Positions 1 to 13,623 of a DNA stretch of 64,000 bases are shown in pieces. A program made the position numbers and the translations under genes. Numbering within the stretch: position 1 is the first letter of the stretch; every line of letters starts with the position of its first letter. The DNA lies in the NCBI GenBank assembly GCA_022316685.1, contig JAKJHU010000158.1:347493-411492 (forward strand), read 5' to 3'. The stretch comes from Progne subis subis (taxonomy: Eukaryota; Chordata; Aves; Passeriformes; Hirundinidae). The notes under the pieces were generated by a model, which saw only the letters and a list, made by a program, of their open reading frames with translations, searched no databases and had not been told where the DNA came from.

Positions 1-3000
1 AATACCGAACATGCTCGGAATGTGCAAATGATGAGATCAACACAAAGGGGCCAAAGCAATTTCTGGTGAAGGCAGGCAGAATGCTCAAACAGCCTGCACC
101 CCGTTTTCACACCCTTGTCATAATTATTTTATTGCACTGGGAAAGGGCGATTGCTTTCCCAACAATCTGATAACCTTGGGCTGCTCTTAACTCTGAAATA
201 CCAGTTTTAACTACAAGCCCGGGCTGTGGCCCCGGTTTTAAGCCAGTTAAAGCAGTCTGGTGTTAAACACACAGGGAAAATGAGTTCTGTCGCGCATACT
301 CTCACACATCAGCAGACAAGACACCGAAGAACATTCAATTATTAAGCAGGAACTGCCATATATATATATAAAAAAATCCATTCCCAGCTCTAATCTCAAA
401 GGAATAGCTTTATTACCAGGAAATGGAAATCTGATTTTTGGCTTCTTTGTTAGATTTCAATAGGAAATGGAGCAAATACAGTGTGTTTTGACTGCTTGGA
501 AGAATAAATTCTGTAGGGATCTGTTACTATGTCAAACTCGGGGAAAAAAAGTCCCCAACCTTAAGTGCTTGAATTGTATTGACTCATATCAAGGCTCAGT
601 CATTTCCACGCTGCCTCGTGATCTCACTGCTCACTGGGGCTGCTTGTGCTCATCAGGCACTGAGCAAATCCAGGAAACTTCTCAGCAGCAAAAACCACAG
701 CTAGCTGAGTTCCCAGGTTCCCTTTGTGCCTGGGTTAAAAACCTGCTGTGGGCAAGAACAGAAATGCACTTCCCACAGTAAGGTCAGGACACCTTAGACT
801 GCAGATGCTGCTGGAACACTTACTGCCTACTAGCAAAATTTCAGGTTTTTTTTAAAAAAAAAACCCAAGTAATTTTGGTCTCCGCAAATACACAAAGGAA
901 ACTTTGCCAAAACCAAGGCATGTTTTTCTTGCTAGTCTCAAGAAAATTCAAATCAGCACTTAAGACAAAATATATTTCATGCACAAAATTGGTGCTACAG
1001 AAGCAGCAATTATCCACACCAAAACTGGCTGCTTTCAGTAAAAGCTTTACCTAATCACAGCTATTTACACTCAGCTCATTAAAAAAAAGGGAAAAATAAG
1101 GAATGAAAAACCTGCAAGTATCAAAACTTTTAGGCCCCAATACTAACACATTGCAGATTTGTTACTTCACATTATATTGTCATCTTATGAAAATGAAAGT
1201 GATATCCATTCACAGAAGACCAATTAAACCAAGTTTTCTTTCAAAATTTGCTATTCCTTCCCAAGAGAAGAGCACAGCTACATTGTTAATGCTGAATTTA
1301 CAGCCTCCACTTTTTCGTTACTTCTGCTAACATTAGAAAATGCCTGAATTCCAAACACCCCAATTACACAAAAAAACATTATGAGAAAATCTACACATCA
1401 CAAATACTATCTATTCCACTAGTAAAACATTTATCCAATTACCAAGCCTTTTCTTGGATAAACTTGACACAAGTGTTTCCTTGGGAAGGCCAGCTTGTTT
1501 TAATCATTTACATTTTTCAACACTGTTTGTTCTCACTTCGTATCCAAAGGTCAGAACTCAAACCACTACCCCAGGCAAACTCTGGAATAAATACTATTTT
1601 TGTCCACTCTTCTGGAAAGAGTTTCACTTCTGCTAAGAAAGCTGAAGTATAAAAACCAGATTTCCCTCTGATTCATTTCAAGATGCCTGACATTGTTTTT
1701 CATGGAGTTGTCCGATAGTGTGTATGTTTATGGTTCCTCTTTATTTATCTGGGAGTGTTACATCATTAAAGGCTTTTCCAGTCTTTAGTAACACAGAAAT
1801 TTGTCCTGTGTTCTGAAATACTGGAGAATCAGCCAAACAAGGAGCAAGGCTAAGCAAGGTCCAGTTGACACGAGTTTGAATGATGCCAGCTGGAATTCCA
1901 GGTCCCCTGGCACAGCCCTCCTTCCCCAGTGCCCCTCCTGACATGGTTTTATACATTTTAATAAAGATTTGCACATTAATCTGCCTGTTAGGGGCTGGTG
2001 ATTACTCCAGGTAAAGCTCTCCCCACTGCACTGAACGTTTATATCCACGCCAGCAGCAACAGGGTGCCTGCTGGTCAGGACTACAGCGGTTTAGAAACCA
2101 TTTCTCTCTTTATTTACCTTGAAAATGCAAAACAGAACTACCCAGTGCTCTCGCATGTCACTTACAGAGTCTGGCACTTTAAATACACAAAGTTCAAGTG
2201 AAAATCCAAGTTACTTTAAAACAGGAATAGGTATTTCGGCCAAAACATTGCAGCTCACAAATGCAAATAAAGCTGATGTGCAGCTTGTCCCAGACGTGAG
2301 CATCCCCAGGAAAGCAGTCAGAGCTGCTCTGTAGCTGAGCACTGCCTCCAGCAGCACAGGCTACACGGAATTCCTGCTCCAGCACCTGCAAAATGCTGCT
2401 GCTCCTGTCCAGCTCCCTGAGCTGAGCCAGCCAAGTCCCCAAAAGCACATCACACCTGAGAGCCAGCTCTGAGCCCAGCTCCTGAGCTGCTCCTGTGTCC
2501 CGCACGTCCTGCTGCATCCCTGCACACCTGGGATCAGTTTAACTGCACGCGCTGGGGCCAGCAGCAGCTCAAAGCCCAGCTCCACGCAGGGTTTGGACAC
2601 GCTGGGCTAGCAGTGGCCACCGGCCAGAGTGACACAGCCACCAGCTGGGGACTCCAGCAGCCCCAGCCAGCACCTTCTAACCCACAAGAGTGGACAAAAA
2701 AAGTATTTATTCCAACGTTTGCCTGGGGTAGTGCTTTGAGTCCTGGCCTTTGGATACAGAATCCAGCCCTGTCAGAGCCCAGCCTAAGGCTCCAAAGACA
2801 CAGCCCTCACCTGAAAATCACTCGGTCAAAACAGCACTTCACAACCTCAGCACCCTGCACCTATTTCTGCACCTTCACCGCTGCTTTTCTCGCCAGTCCC
2901 TGGCTCTCAGGTGAAATATCCTGTTAGCCACAATTATCAACAAGTCACAGAAACGCTGTTCTGCACTGTTTGAATACTGAGCAGTGTGTGCTTTCAATCC

Positions 3001-5189
3001 AACATCCACCGTATCAGCAGAACCTCTCAACATCTCCTGAAGAAGTCCCAGAACGAGGAACAAATAACACATGCACAGTGACCCAACACTCACAGCCGGC
3101 CCTAGAAAGCTGTACAGCCATTTAAGAAATAAATAATAAGAAATGTAGAGATTACTTCTGGCTGCTCTGAAGCAGAACAATAGGAAGCATAAACCCCCTT
3201 TCACCCAACAGACAAGGAGGTTTAGGATTAGTTCAGTGACAAACAGCTCATTTCCTTCCCCACACACAAACATCAAACCCAGGCTCTCCGGCAGTGAGCT
3301 GTTAACCACACATCAGGAGACAAAGCCCCATCTTTATCACCTTTACACAAACAAAAGTAAGCAAAACAGGGTTTGAGAGGCACATCAAGGGATTCTCTAC
3401 AATCTGTAGTAAAATCGCAAAGACAGGCAGAACAGCTGTACACATCATTATGCTAATTAAAATTAAAGCCTCATCTACTTAGCATACAAACAATTCACTG
3501 AACCTTAGTGACAAAAGGAAGGAACCATTTCCTCCAAGGGACAGAATCTCACACAACTGGAACAAGTTGTCTGCTCACACTGAAGGCCACAGCAGAAAGG
3601 AGATAGCAAAGTATTCAAGAACACAGTCCTGGCTATTTTAAGCAAAACAAAGCACTATCAACTCTAAAACACACACAAAGGAAGTGGTCGGATAGATTAC
3701 GTCAGCCCTCGCCTCAATTCATAAATCCTAACCACAAAACAAGACAAATTCTGAACGGCCTCTCTCTGGAATCCTGTTTAAAGCCAATACACGCAGTTTA
3801 GGTCTTAAAATACGCTCTCGAACAACACTCGCTGATGCATCACTTTCAAACAGCAACCAGGGGGTGAAAAAAAATTGTGTAATCCAAGTCAATTCTATCG
3901 TGCTGCCAGATCAAATAACATTTCGAGAAGTGCCTGCCAAGCACCCAGCCTGCCAGAGCACAATGAGCACTCAAGTGCTCGGGACTTAAAACCACCTTTC
4001 ACTGGTCCCAGAGATCTTTATAAAATAGTTTAAACACCACCAAATTACAGGGTTGGAAAAACAAATAAAAGCTTTTAAAATGCTGCTCCTGCACCATTCT
4101 CAGCTTGCTTGTCAGGCATCTCAAGCGTCTGTCTGGTGATAGTCACTGGGCACACGGATTCAAAAACTGCCTGGAAGAACAAAAACTGAGAAAAATGTGG
4201 AGCCGGTTGCACGTCTGGAACTAATTGCCTGCAGATTAACGGCTTTACATTGGAATAGTGCTGTCTGTGGGGTTTGAAATCCAGCTGACTTTAAACCCAG
4301 TTCCCAGAAGAAACATATCCGTGCAGCATCTGAAACTACACTTCGCTAGGTTTCTCCTCGCCACTTTCTTCTACTCCATGCCCAACATTAACGTTAAGTT
4401 TAAAACAACAAAGGAAGAAATTAAGTGGCCTCGTCAAGCGCCATTTCCACTCCCCGACAATTGCAGCAGCCCCATATGGCTGTAGGGAGCCACACAATGC
4501 CCCACGCAGGGCAAAGCCACAGGGACTCAGACGAGCTTAAAACCAACTGCAAAACAAAGCAGAGCCGCTTTCTTCCTCAGGAAACAAAGTGGCCGAGCAG
4601 GTCTCCTGTCAATATCTTAAAACACCATTAAACATCGTTAAAAAAGTTACACCACACACTGTCCCAATTAGCGCTTCAAAGGCATTCCATTGTACCAAGA
4701 GTAATGAAGAAGTACTTTCTTCCAGGATAAGAAAAATGCAATCCTTATCTCCTCATCTCATCTGCTTTTAAAAACCAGAATTAAACACAGCAGTCCAGTT
4801 ACCCGAACTGTTTATATTTAGAACAAGGAGGTAAAGCATTTGTTATGGGAAAAAAAAAAAAAAAACCAACAAAAAACACCACCACCACATAAAACCAAAA
4901 ACAAAAACACAACCCTGCAGCCTTTACACCATTCTGAACTTCCCAGGCCAATAACAACCTACCCACGCCTCACCTACCAAAAGTCGATCCAACTTTTTCT
5001 GGGGGAAAAAAAAAAAAAAAAAAATTAAAAATCCCAAAAAAACCCTGGAGTAACCCAAAGCGGAAAAGAGAATTAAGCCAAGCCTTTCCTCCATCCAGGC
5101 AGTTATAGTTGGCCAGGTAACAATTAGTCAACTTGCAGAGCAGCCTTAATTCTCCTCGTGGGAATAGAACTCGTAAGGAAAGGCAGCGA
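1..5189. other. Non-coding, probably intronic
   Basis: AT-rich unique sequence with a short (TA)n at 358-371 and several A-runs. No gene-like frame. A hydrophobic minus-strand frame at 2.9-3.3 kb has no recognisable domain. Confidence 0.6.
3697..3704 (-). promoter_or_regulatory. CRE/ATF-like site
   Basis: TTACGTCA on the plus strand (TGACGTAA on the minus), one of few CpGs in an AT-rich stretch about 1.5 kb downstream of the 5.2-kb island in the proposed direction of transcription. Motif only. Confidence 0.25.
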
Positions 5190-5830
5190 GTCCCGCGGTG
5201 CCGGTTCGGGGGGTTCGGGGTGCCCGGGGGGGTTCGGGGTGCCCGGGGACACTCACCGCGAGCGCGGCCCCGCTCCGGCCCCGCTGCCGGCGGCGGAGCC
5301 CGGCGGGAGGAGCGGCGGCAGCAGCAGGAGGAGGAGGAAGAGGAGGAGGAGGAGGAGGAGGGCTCCGGGAAGGGCAGGCACGGAGGAAGCGGGGCCGGCA
5401 GGCGCAGCTGGTGAACAAAAGGAGGCCCCTCCGCCGAGCAGCTGCGGCCGGAGCGGAGCGGAGCGTCCCGGCCCCGCCGCCCCCCGCCCGGCCCCACGCA
5501 CCGGCCCCGGGGGCGGCTCGGCACCGGCACCGGCTCTGGCCCCGCTCCGCCTCCTCGCTCGGCGCCGCCGGAACCGGGAGCCCCGTGATCGCCGGCAGAG
5601 CGCGGTCAGCGAGAAATGGCATCTGCGGGCGGAGCGGCGCCCGGGCCGGGCCGGGCCGGGCCGAGCATCCCCCGGGCCCGCGGCAGCAGCGCCCGGCCCC
5701 GGCGGCGCGGGGGGGGAACGCGCGTCCGGCCCCGCAGCGCAACGCGAGCCCCGAGCAGCCCCGGCACGGGCGAGGGGCCGTGCCTGGCCAGGGCCACCTT
5801 CTGAGACCTTCGGCTGCGCTGCCTTCAATT
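5190..5830 (-). promoter_or_regulatory. Second CpG island, probable alternative leftward promoter
   Basis: About 640 bp of very GC- and CpG-rich sequence in an otherwise AT-rich region. A near-perfect minus-strand donor CGCG|GTGAGT sits after 5257, so a first exon ending at 5257 is plausible. Long frames here are open on both strands because stop codons are rare in GC-rich DNA, and none looks like a known protein. Human RERE has transcripts with alternative 5' exons, so an internal RERE promoter is the simplest reading. This is inferred. Confidence 0.5.
5327..5361 (+). repeat. (GGA)n tract in CpG island
   Basis: GAG/GGA repeats with one interruption (GAAGAG). On the transcribed (minus) strand of the proposed exon it would read as a pyrimidine tract. 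Confidence 0.9.
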
Positions 5831-8374
5831 AGTGAGCCATTTTGTTCAAAATCTTCCTCTCCCCCCCCCGTAAGGAGCACAAATTCGTGTGCTCCGCCGG
5901 GCATGTACCTTTTAATTGGATTTCTTTATAAAGAATCCATATTTGTCTTACTGTGCATCTCCACGTAAACCCGTAACTCATCTCCCAGCGTCTTGGGTTG
6001 TCCCTCAACACCACGACCATGACCTTTCAGTTGTTAGTACTGACTTAATTTTAGAGCAAAGCTCTGCTATTTCCCTTGCAGAATAACATGCAAAACAAGT
6101 CATCTATGTAATCCATTACCTCGGGGCAACGTACACTTTATCCCTGCCAAGCAAATCCATTTCCTAGCCATACAGTAATATTTTACCTATAAAATAAATA
6201 TGGGAGTACACCACCTCCGAGCTGGTTTTACAAAGCCAAGTTTTTTAAAAAAAAAAAATAGGAAAAAATGATAATCATTAAGGTTCACAGACCCGGTTAA
6301 TTAGAGCAACACCCTCAAGTACTGCCTGCCAACTTCATCTTTCCAGAGGCTGCTAATTATTTGTAGTTATGCATCTTCCCGCTATTTATCCATGCCCATT
6401 CCTACCATTTTCATACCAGAGCCCAGGAGTCCTTCAGCAGACAAAGATCTAAGTTTGAAATTTATTCTGTACTTTCTAGAAACAGCTCCCTAAAACCACC
6501 CACCCAGCCGGAGCAGCTGATGAATTCCAAGGCGCCCTCGCCGCGTCGCAGGGCTGCCGTGATCAATACAAATCCAGGGTGGTGCAGGCACGAGCTGCAC
6601 TCCTGCAATATTCATGGTCCAACAGCTCCTGAACCAGAGCCTGTCGTCGCCAGACCTGGTGCAAAACAAGCTTTGGAACCAAGAAGCCGTGTGATAGCTC
6701 CAAACCTGCCAGAGCTGAAATTCAATCCTCGAGTCAGCACAAAGCGACCACATCGCCTTTATCCTCGCTCCTCAATTTTCTAATCAAATGTGGCCCAACA
6801 CCTGGCAGATCCTAGAAGGGAACTGACTGTTCCAGAGTGTATTTAAATCAGCGTTTACTCCTAATGACTTCCAAAAGAGCTTTCCAGCAGGAAGTTAATT
6901 CAGGCCAGATTTCATCATTTGAAAAATACCCTGTTTGATGGTTCTTGTTCAAAAACACCTTATTCCTCTAGGGCAGGTGACCCAGCCAGCTTGCATCACA
7001 AATCCCTAAAGTCAGTATATACTGGAAAAATGCACTTAGATAATAACAATGATTTTAAAAATGCGTGGATTTCTTTGTATCCCATCAGGATGGAAGTTGT
7101 TCAAACAGTGCAGAGCACAGCATCTGGCAGTCTGAGCACGGCAACAGAACCGGAGACTATTCTTGAATCTCAGACACTGTCTTGCAAATCCAACACAAAC
7201 CGACTTCCGAATTCAGCAGAGTGGGAGATGGCAGAGAAATCATCTCCAGTCCCATCTGTTTGTATACAGCATTCTGGAGATCCTTGAATGAGCAGAACAG
7301 CCACAGCACTCAATCACCGACATCACAGACAACTCAACTTTCACTAATTGGCTTTCCTAGGAGATATGGAGATCTGCCCCCATTTTAGAGACTGAAATAA
7401 AAAACATGCACAGAGTACAGCCTCAAGCTCCATTTTGCAATAGGGACTTTTTATCTTGTCTTTTGAAAATGGACTATAAAAGATCCTTTCTTGGTTGTGA
7501 AATACACCTTTGCTAGCCACAGCATTATAAACTCACAACAGCTTTTTTTTTTTTTTTGTATCCCTTCTGAAAGCTGGATGTCTGAAAAGGTGGGGGGGAA
7601 ATGTGAGTTATACATTCACAAAGCCCATCAACACCAGGCAAAATCTACTTTAACATGGGTCAGGAAAATACACTGGAAAGAGGAGACCTTGAGTGGAGAT
7701 CCTGTGAATGGAACCACTGCCCAGAGACCTCTCCCTACACTCTGAGGGGTTTGGTCCAGCGTGCATCAGTCCTCTGGTGCTGCACAATGAAACAAAGCTC
7801 GACTCCACGGCCTGCAAAATCCATCCCAGCTTTCTTGGCAGGCTCCATTTATCAAAACAAGCCTGTCATGTCGAGTACCATTAACAGATAATGAACTGAG
7901 ACAAGGGATGCAGTTACAAGCAAAGCACTCCGCATGCTACAGGCCTGAGCACACAGCCAAGGGAGCTGATATTTACTATAAACATCATAATTAAATAGAA
8001 CACCTAGCTGAAGAAACACTAAGGTCGTGACAATAAACAACAGAAGCTGGAAATCTGAAGAAATAAGGCTTTGACTCGCTGTCAGTAATTCCTGACACTG
8101 CTCAAAGGCATGTGCACATCCAGCTCCGTGCACCTTCTCTTCTCGCAGCTAAAATCTGGGAAGCACCTGTTACCTCACAGCTTTGGGCTTTCAGCGCTTC
8201 CCCCGAATCCTGTAACACTTTGTATCCTGTACCCACGCACTTCAGCTCATGAAAGATTGAGCACTGAGAAGTGACAGACAGTGTATCTTCAAAGGGCTGG
8301 AAAATGTGCTGCTTTCCAGACACACGACTCATAACAAACGCGAATAATTCATAACTTCACACGAGCCCGACCCT

Positions 8375-8421
8375 ATTGGAGGAATATTAAACACAGACAC
8401 ACAAATTGGAGGAATATTAAA
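8375..8421 (+). repeat. 17-bp direct repeat
   Basis: ATTGGAGGAATATTAAA occurs at 8375 and again at 8405, a 30-bp shift, looking like a small tandem duplication. Confidence 0.85.
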
Positions 8422-10646
8422 TGAAGATGTAATCCCTCCAAGACACGAGGCCTATCAATCAGCAGCATTCCCCACTTGTGACAGAATGAGCCATGGAGCA
8501 CACATAAACATTCCACTCGCTGGAAAAACCGCTCCAGAGAAGCAATTCCGGCTCTCCCAGGTATCCAAACACTGGGAACACAAACTAACCGTAAACAGGC
8601 TTAATGAGATTAGACAGATTAAACGGGTACATTGAGGTGGGTTTTTTCCAAGAGGTGCTCAGGACAAAGAGGTGCCACAAGCACTTGGAAGCAGCTCCCT
8701 CTGACTCCGAATTCACCCACGCACTCAGTTTTAAAGCGGGTTGGAGAACACTGGTGCCTGCATGGACTGAACACAAGGAAACCTTAAACTCCTTTTAAGA
8801 ACCCATGGAGACAAGGACATGACAAGTATTTCCTAAAAGCCAATCCAACACAACTTCCCAGCTTAGGCGAGCAGGGAGTCAAAAAACTCCCTTCTAAGCT
8901 GGACCTATTTTTAAACGGGGACTTAACACTGTCTTCAGAGCTCCACGTAAATCAATCTCTCCCCTTGGATCTGGCCTTGGGCAGGGGGAAGAGGAAAGGA
9001 ATAGGTTCATGGAGAACAAACTAACAGCTTAATGTTGTCCCAACAGTGCTTTCCTCGCGTGTCATCAGCTGCAGCACTCATCACAAGTTTCTCAGTCTCT
9101 GTGAGTGGTGAAACCTCAGCCAAAACCCCCACAGCACCTCCAGTAAAACAAAAACCTGACACAGAGGCAGCTCAAACTGAAAGCGAGCTGGAGACTTCCA
9201 GAGACCACCTGGAGATCTCTCAGCAGGGCACAGGGATCGCTGGCTGGGCTGCCAGCAGGAAAGGTCACCTCCCTCTGCTCCCAGCAGCAGCACTGAGTGT
9301 CTGCAACCCATTCCTGATTGTTTGCACTTGGACATCAAAGCACCCCGGCTCTATCTAAACACAAAACCTTTGGTCAGGTGAGAGGTGAGGCTCTGTTCCT
9401 GTGTAAATAACGCGCTGTTTTCTTGGCACAAACAGCGGGAGGAACCGAGCCCCAGCTCCGACAAGACAGTTACTGCTGTCTACACACAAATGTCTTCAAA
9501 TCCGCTCGCAGCAGAAGTCGTGTCTGCACTTGCAGATCTGTGAGCACCCACAGGAAACCTGCTGTGAGCTGCAGCACCCCAGCCCAGCCCCTGCTCCACG
9601 GTTACACCAGGGTGCTTCTCCACGCTGCTGGGAGAGGAAACTGGGGCACAACCCAAAGGGCATGCATGGGTGCTGCAATCCCAGCCTGGGGAGGCTGCAA
9701 ACCCTGCACACAGCTCCACAGCCACGGCCACTTCTGCTGCACCGCATTTACACACGCAGCAGGTCTTACAAACCGGCATGCCAAGGGTTATTTTCATTCA
9801 CAGTATTTAATTTACAGTAATAACTGCTGCAATTGGGATGAGCCATTTCTTGCCTATCCCAAATCCCCAAAAGGAACCTGAACCCTTTACAGCCCTTAAG
9901 AGGCTTGGCTTTTTTTGCTGGGTCAGATTTTGTTTTGTTGGGTGACGTTTCCCCTGTTAAACCCAATTACCAACACTATCACACATTTTATGGCTCAAGA
10001 ACTGTGACCCGTTCCCTGTACTTACGTGGTGCTCGGGATATTCCAGGGGACTCCGGACAAGCTCTAAGTCCTCACAGGTCTCTGTTAAACTCTAGCACCA
10101 CATCACCCCTCTGGGGACAGAGCCCTCCCAAGCACAGAACAGTCTGAGGAACTTCAGCCTCTTCTTAACGACCCCTGGGCCCAAGAATTGCCTGCGATGC
10201 TCCTCTGTAACTGCCACCAGCAACTGCCACCAACTGTCCCTGTGCCAGCCCTGGGGGTCACACACCTCTGACTGAGCCCAGGTGAGCAGAACACAGCTCT
10301 CAGGCAGTGCACAAACACAAACCAAAGCCTCCCAAAGAAACAGCCCCCAGATCATTGCCAACACCTGTGCTCCTTCCTGCAATTGCTCGTTAGGAGCTCA
10401 AAGCTGCCTCGGGTTCCCCTCCGCCTTGGACCTGTGACACAGCCCAGAAGTGCCACTGGCACAGGCAGAGCATCCCTGAGAACGGGGACTCCAAGGACAC
10501 AGGAGCTCCACTGCTCTATGTGTGTGCTCGGGAGAATTCCCCTGGGCTGTTTCTGCACAGCATCCTGCATGCCCGCTGCATTTCTGTCACAGGAGGAATG
10601 GAAAAGCACCGTGGCTCCCCCAGGGAGCTGTGAAGATGAATGCAAT

Positions 10647-10664
10647 TCACGTGCTAGCACGTGA
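10647..10664. promoter_or_regulatory. Double E-box palindrome
   Basis: TCACGTGCTAGCACGTGA is a perfect 18-bp palindrome with two canonical CACGTG E-boxes (10648-10653 and 10658-10663) separated by CTAG. Such pairs suit bHLH factors of the MYC/USF/TFE/CLOCK class. Binding is inferred. Confidence 0.4.
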
Positions 10665-13623
10665 GAAAAGCAGGATTTTACAGGAAGGCCTGGCTCAGGA
10701 AGTGTTGGGGAAAACAAACAAACCAAAAATACCAGAAAAACCCCAACCAACCAACCACAACCCAACAAGAAAGAACCCAGCCCTGTCAGAGCTCACCCCC
10801 AGGTGCCCATACAATGAAATGAGTGTCCCAGCAGTGTCAGCCCAGCTCCTGTACCTGCTGTCCCCCCCTGAACATCCAGGACAGAAACCCTGACCCCAAA
10901 CCCCCCTGAACACCAAACCCTCCCAGGACAGAAACCCCTGAGGCCAAGGAGAAGCAAACCCGAGGCAGAGAAGGGGACACAACAGGGTAAAACCCCAATT
11001 CTAGGGCAATGTTTTAAGACAGCTGCACCTCAAAGAGGGCAAAATTCAGCCAGAAGTACAGGATGCTTTTTCTGGGAAGACAGAAGAGGGGGAAAGAAAT
11101 CACTTTTCTTTTTCTGGTACTTCTCCTCTGGTTTGTTTCCTCTTCTCTGCAGGGACTAACACTTCAAAATTCAAAAGTGGTTTTGTAAAAAAATCCCTGC
11201 CCTGGGAAACTCCAGATTACAGAATGGTAAACTGTAAGCCAAGAATATTAAAACAAAATCCAGTGTGTCTGCCAGATTTTGTGGTACTTACGGCAAGACA
11301 CCAACCTGTTCAGCAGCTTCTTGAATTTAACACAAAGGAATGCACACAACTCATTTTAGAAGGTATTATCTTACATGGAACAAAAAAAAAAATCCAAATA
11401 TTTGTCAAAAAAAGTCATTTCAAAGGAGAAATTTACATACTTGAAAATGTAACAAATGGATTAAAACAAACAAGAAGCTCTTTGTTCTCAGATGAATATA
11501 AAAAAAAAAAGCAAACAAAATAAAATTCTCAATAGTTAAATGTGTGTGGGAGGAGTGAAGCCAAAGGAGGGAAGGAAGAGCTAAGCAATTGCATCTTTTT
11601 CAGCTCTATCAAAGCAGCTGTAAAACAATGGGAGTTTGCCTGTTCTTCCCTCCAGTTTAAACTAAAAGCAACTCTGGGAATGGAAAACTTGATACCTCCA
11701 TCAAGAGCCTGTGGAATGTTTAAACTGTTAGAACATAAAGCATGCTCTGCTCACGCTGAAGGAAATGACTCCCAAATGCTTCCTCTGCAATCTTCCTGGC
11801 AGAGCCAGACAGATCCTTTACCAAGGGATTTTCTCAGCACAGAAATTGAACTAACAGAGATGTAGAATTTGCAATGGATTTACGGCCTTTTATTGAGATC
11901 ACAGAGGAGATGGGAACTGTGGCTGCAGCTCAGTTTTTGGAGCAGTAATCACTCACACATTCAAAGGCCTCTGAAATTCAATAGATTTTTTTTTTAAGTG
12001 ACAACAACCACAGGATGTGACCGTACCTATAATAACCTCTCCCTCCAGACAGGGAGATAAGCTCTAAAAACAGGAAGTTTCTACTGTAATCTTGAAAAAA
12101 TATCACCAGTCTGAAACCACTCAACTCCAGTTCAGTTACACCAGGAAGGAACTCTGCACTTCCCAAAGTCACAGGACAAGATACTCAGTGGATGCAACTA
12201 ATTCAGACATTGCTCCACCACACCCCTCCAGAATCCCCCCAAAACATGGAATAATGAGAAGATTCTCAGTTTATCCCCCTTCTCTTCCCTCCACAGCTTC
12301 CAAGAGTAAGCAAACAAGACAGCTTCACTCCCACAGGAAGCATTATTATTTTAGCAGTTTGCTGGACTCGTTTTGATTTGTTTTTTCTCCAGCAGACAGG
12401 GATTTACTGGTGCAGGGCTGTGTTTCACCCAGCACTCAGCCTGCAGCCACCTACACAGGAACTCTGAGTCAACTGAAAGGAAGCAGCAGATTTTTGATAG
12501 CTGCTATCAACCAATTAACAGCCAAAAAAGCTTTTCAAAATTAGCTTCACAATGTTGCTCACGCTGGAGATGAGGAGGTGGCGATAGTTAGGCAGGGCTT
12601 ACACCAACTCAGCAAACACTCGCAAAAGCAAAGGATCCTGCTGTATATTTTAACATAAATCAGCTTCGCACTGCTTGTCAACACAATGCACGTTTTCCTG
12701 TCGGTATTCAACATAAAACAACAGAATCACACTGAAGGCTTAAAAATCCCATTCTCACGGCTGTGTTCTGACTCTGAACACCCTTCAAATTCTCAAGTAA
12801 AACACACAGTAGTCTTAACTCCATTCACGTTGGTTTCACGTGTGCTGCAGCTACTACAGGAACGTTTAAATTCAGTGTTTTTAGCAAGGCTAAACCTGCA
12901 ACACATCAGTTTTTCCCTTACACGGTTCTTTCAATGCCCTGTTTAAGAATTCAACATAAAAAGCACCCCAGGTGTTCCATTTAGCTTCTTGTGATATGGA
13001 GATAAAACAGCAAAAACTTCAAATACTTAACCCCCACCAGGATTAGGCAACCAAATAATTCCAAGGCATCCTAGCATAAGGATGTGTGAGAGGATTCCAT
13101 GGAATTTCCCTGGAAGAGCTTTGCAGAAAGCTGTAAAACACCAGAGTCCCATTCCCTGCACCCTGAGCCGTGTCCCAGGCGTTACATGTGGGCTTGAAGT
13201 AACTCCTGCAGATTGCAAAGCACAGGCACAGAAGGTCAATCCCATAAAACAAACATTCGCTGAAAGGAGGTCTTACACCTCCTGCACGGAATTCACAGCC
13301 TAACAAACACTCCTGGCCCAGAGGAACAACAACAGACAGCTTTAAAGCCGGCACAGGCACGGCGAAAGGCCCTTTGAACAAGAAGGGCTCCGAAGCGTGC
13401 CCAGGCTGCGTTGCCATCTAGTGTTAGCCTCCCAAAGACAGAGGGAAACCCCCAAAACCAGCTCACACAACTGCAGAGCCCGGAGCTGGCAACTGGGAAC
13501 TGGGACTGCATTGCCTGGAGTGCTGCCACAGCCCCACCGAGAGCACAGGGAAACAAATCCACAAAGCACAGAGCTCAGGAACATCCTGGGAAACTCCTCA
13601 GGAACCACAAAACCCGCCTGCAA

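Larger units (their letters stand above)
5832..13623. other. Non-coding, probably intronic
   Basis: Unique sequence with scattered A-runs. No coding region recognised. Contains the direct repeat at 8.4 kb and the double E-box at 10.65 kb. Confidence 0.6.

Noticed and set aside
2875..3309. 144-residue hydrophobic minus-strand frame
   Set aside because: Hydrophobicity arises from A-rich plus-strand sequence; no membrane-protein family recognised.
4970..5968. Overlapping frames up to 256 residues
   Set aside because: GC-rich CpG-island sequence with few stop codons; proline/arginine/alanine-rich composition on both strands, no protein family.
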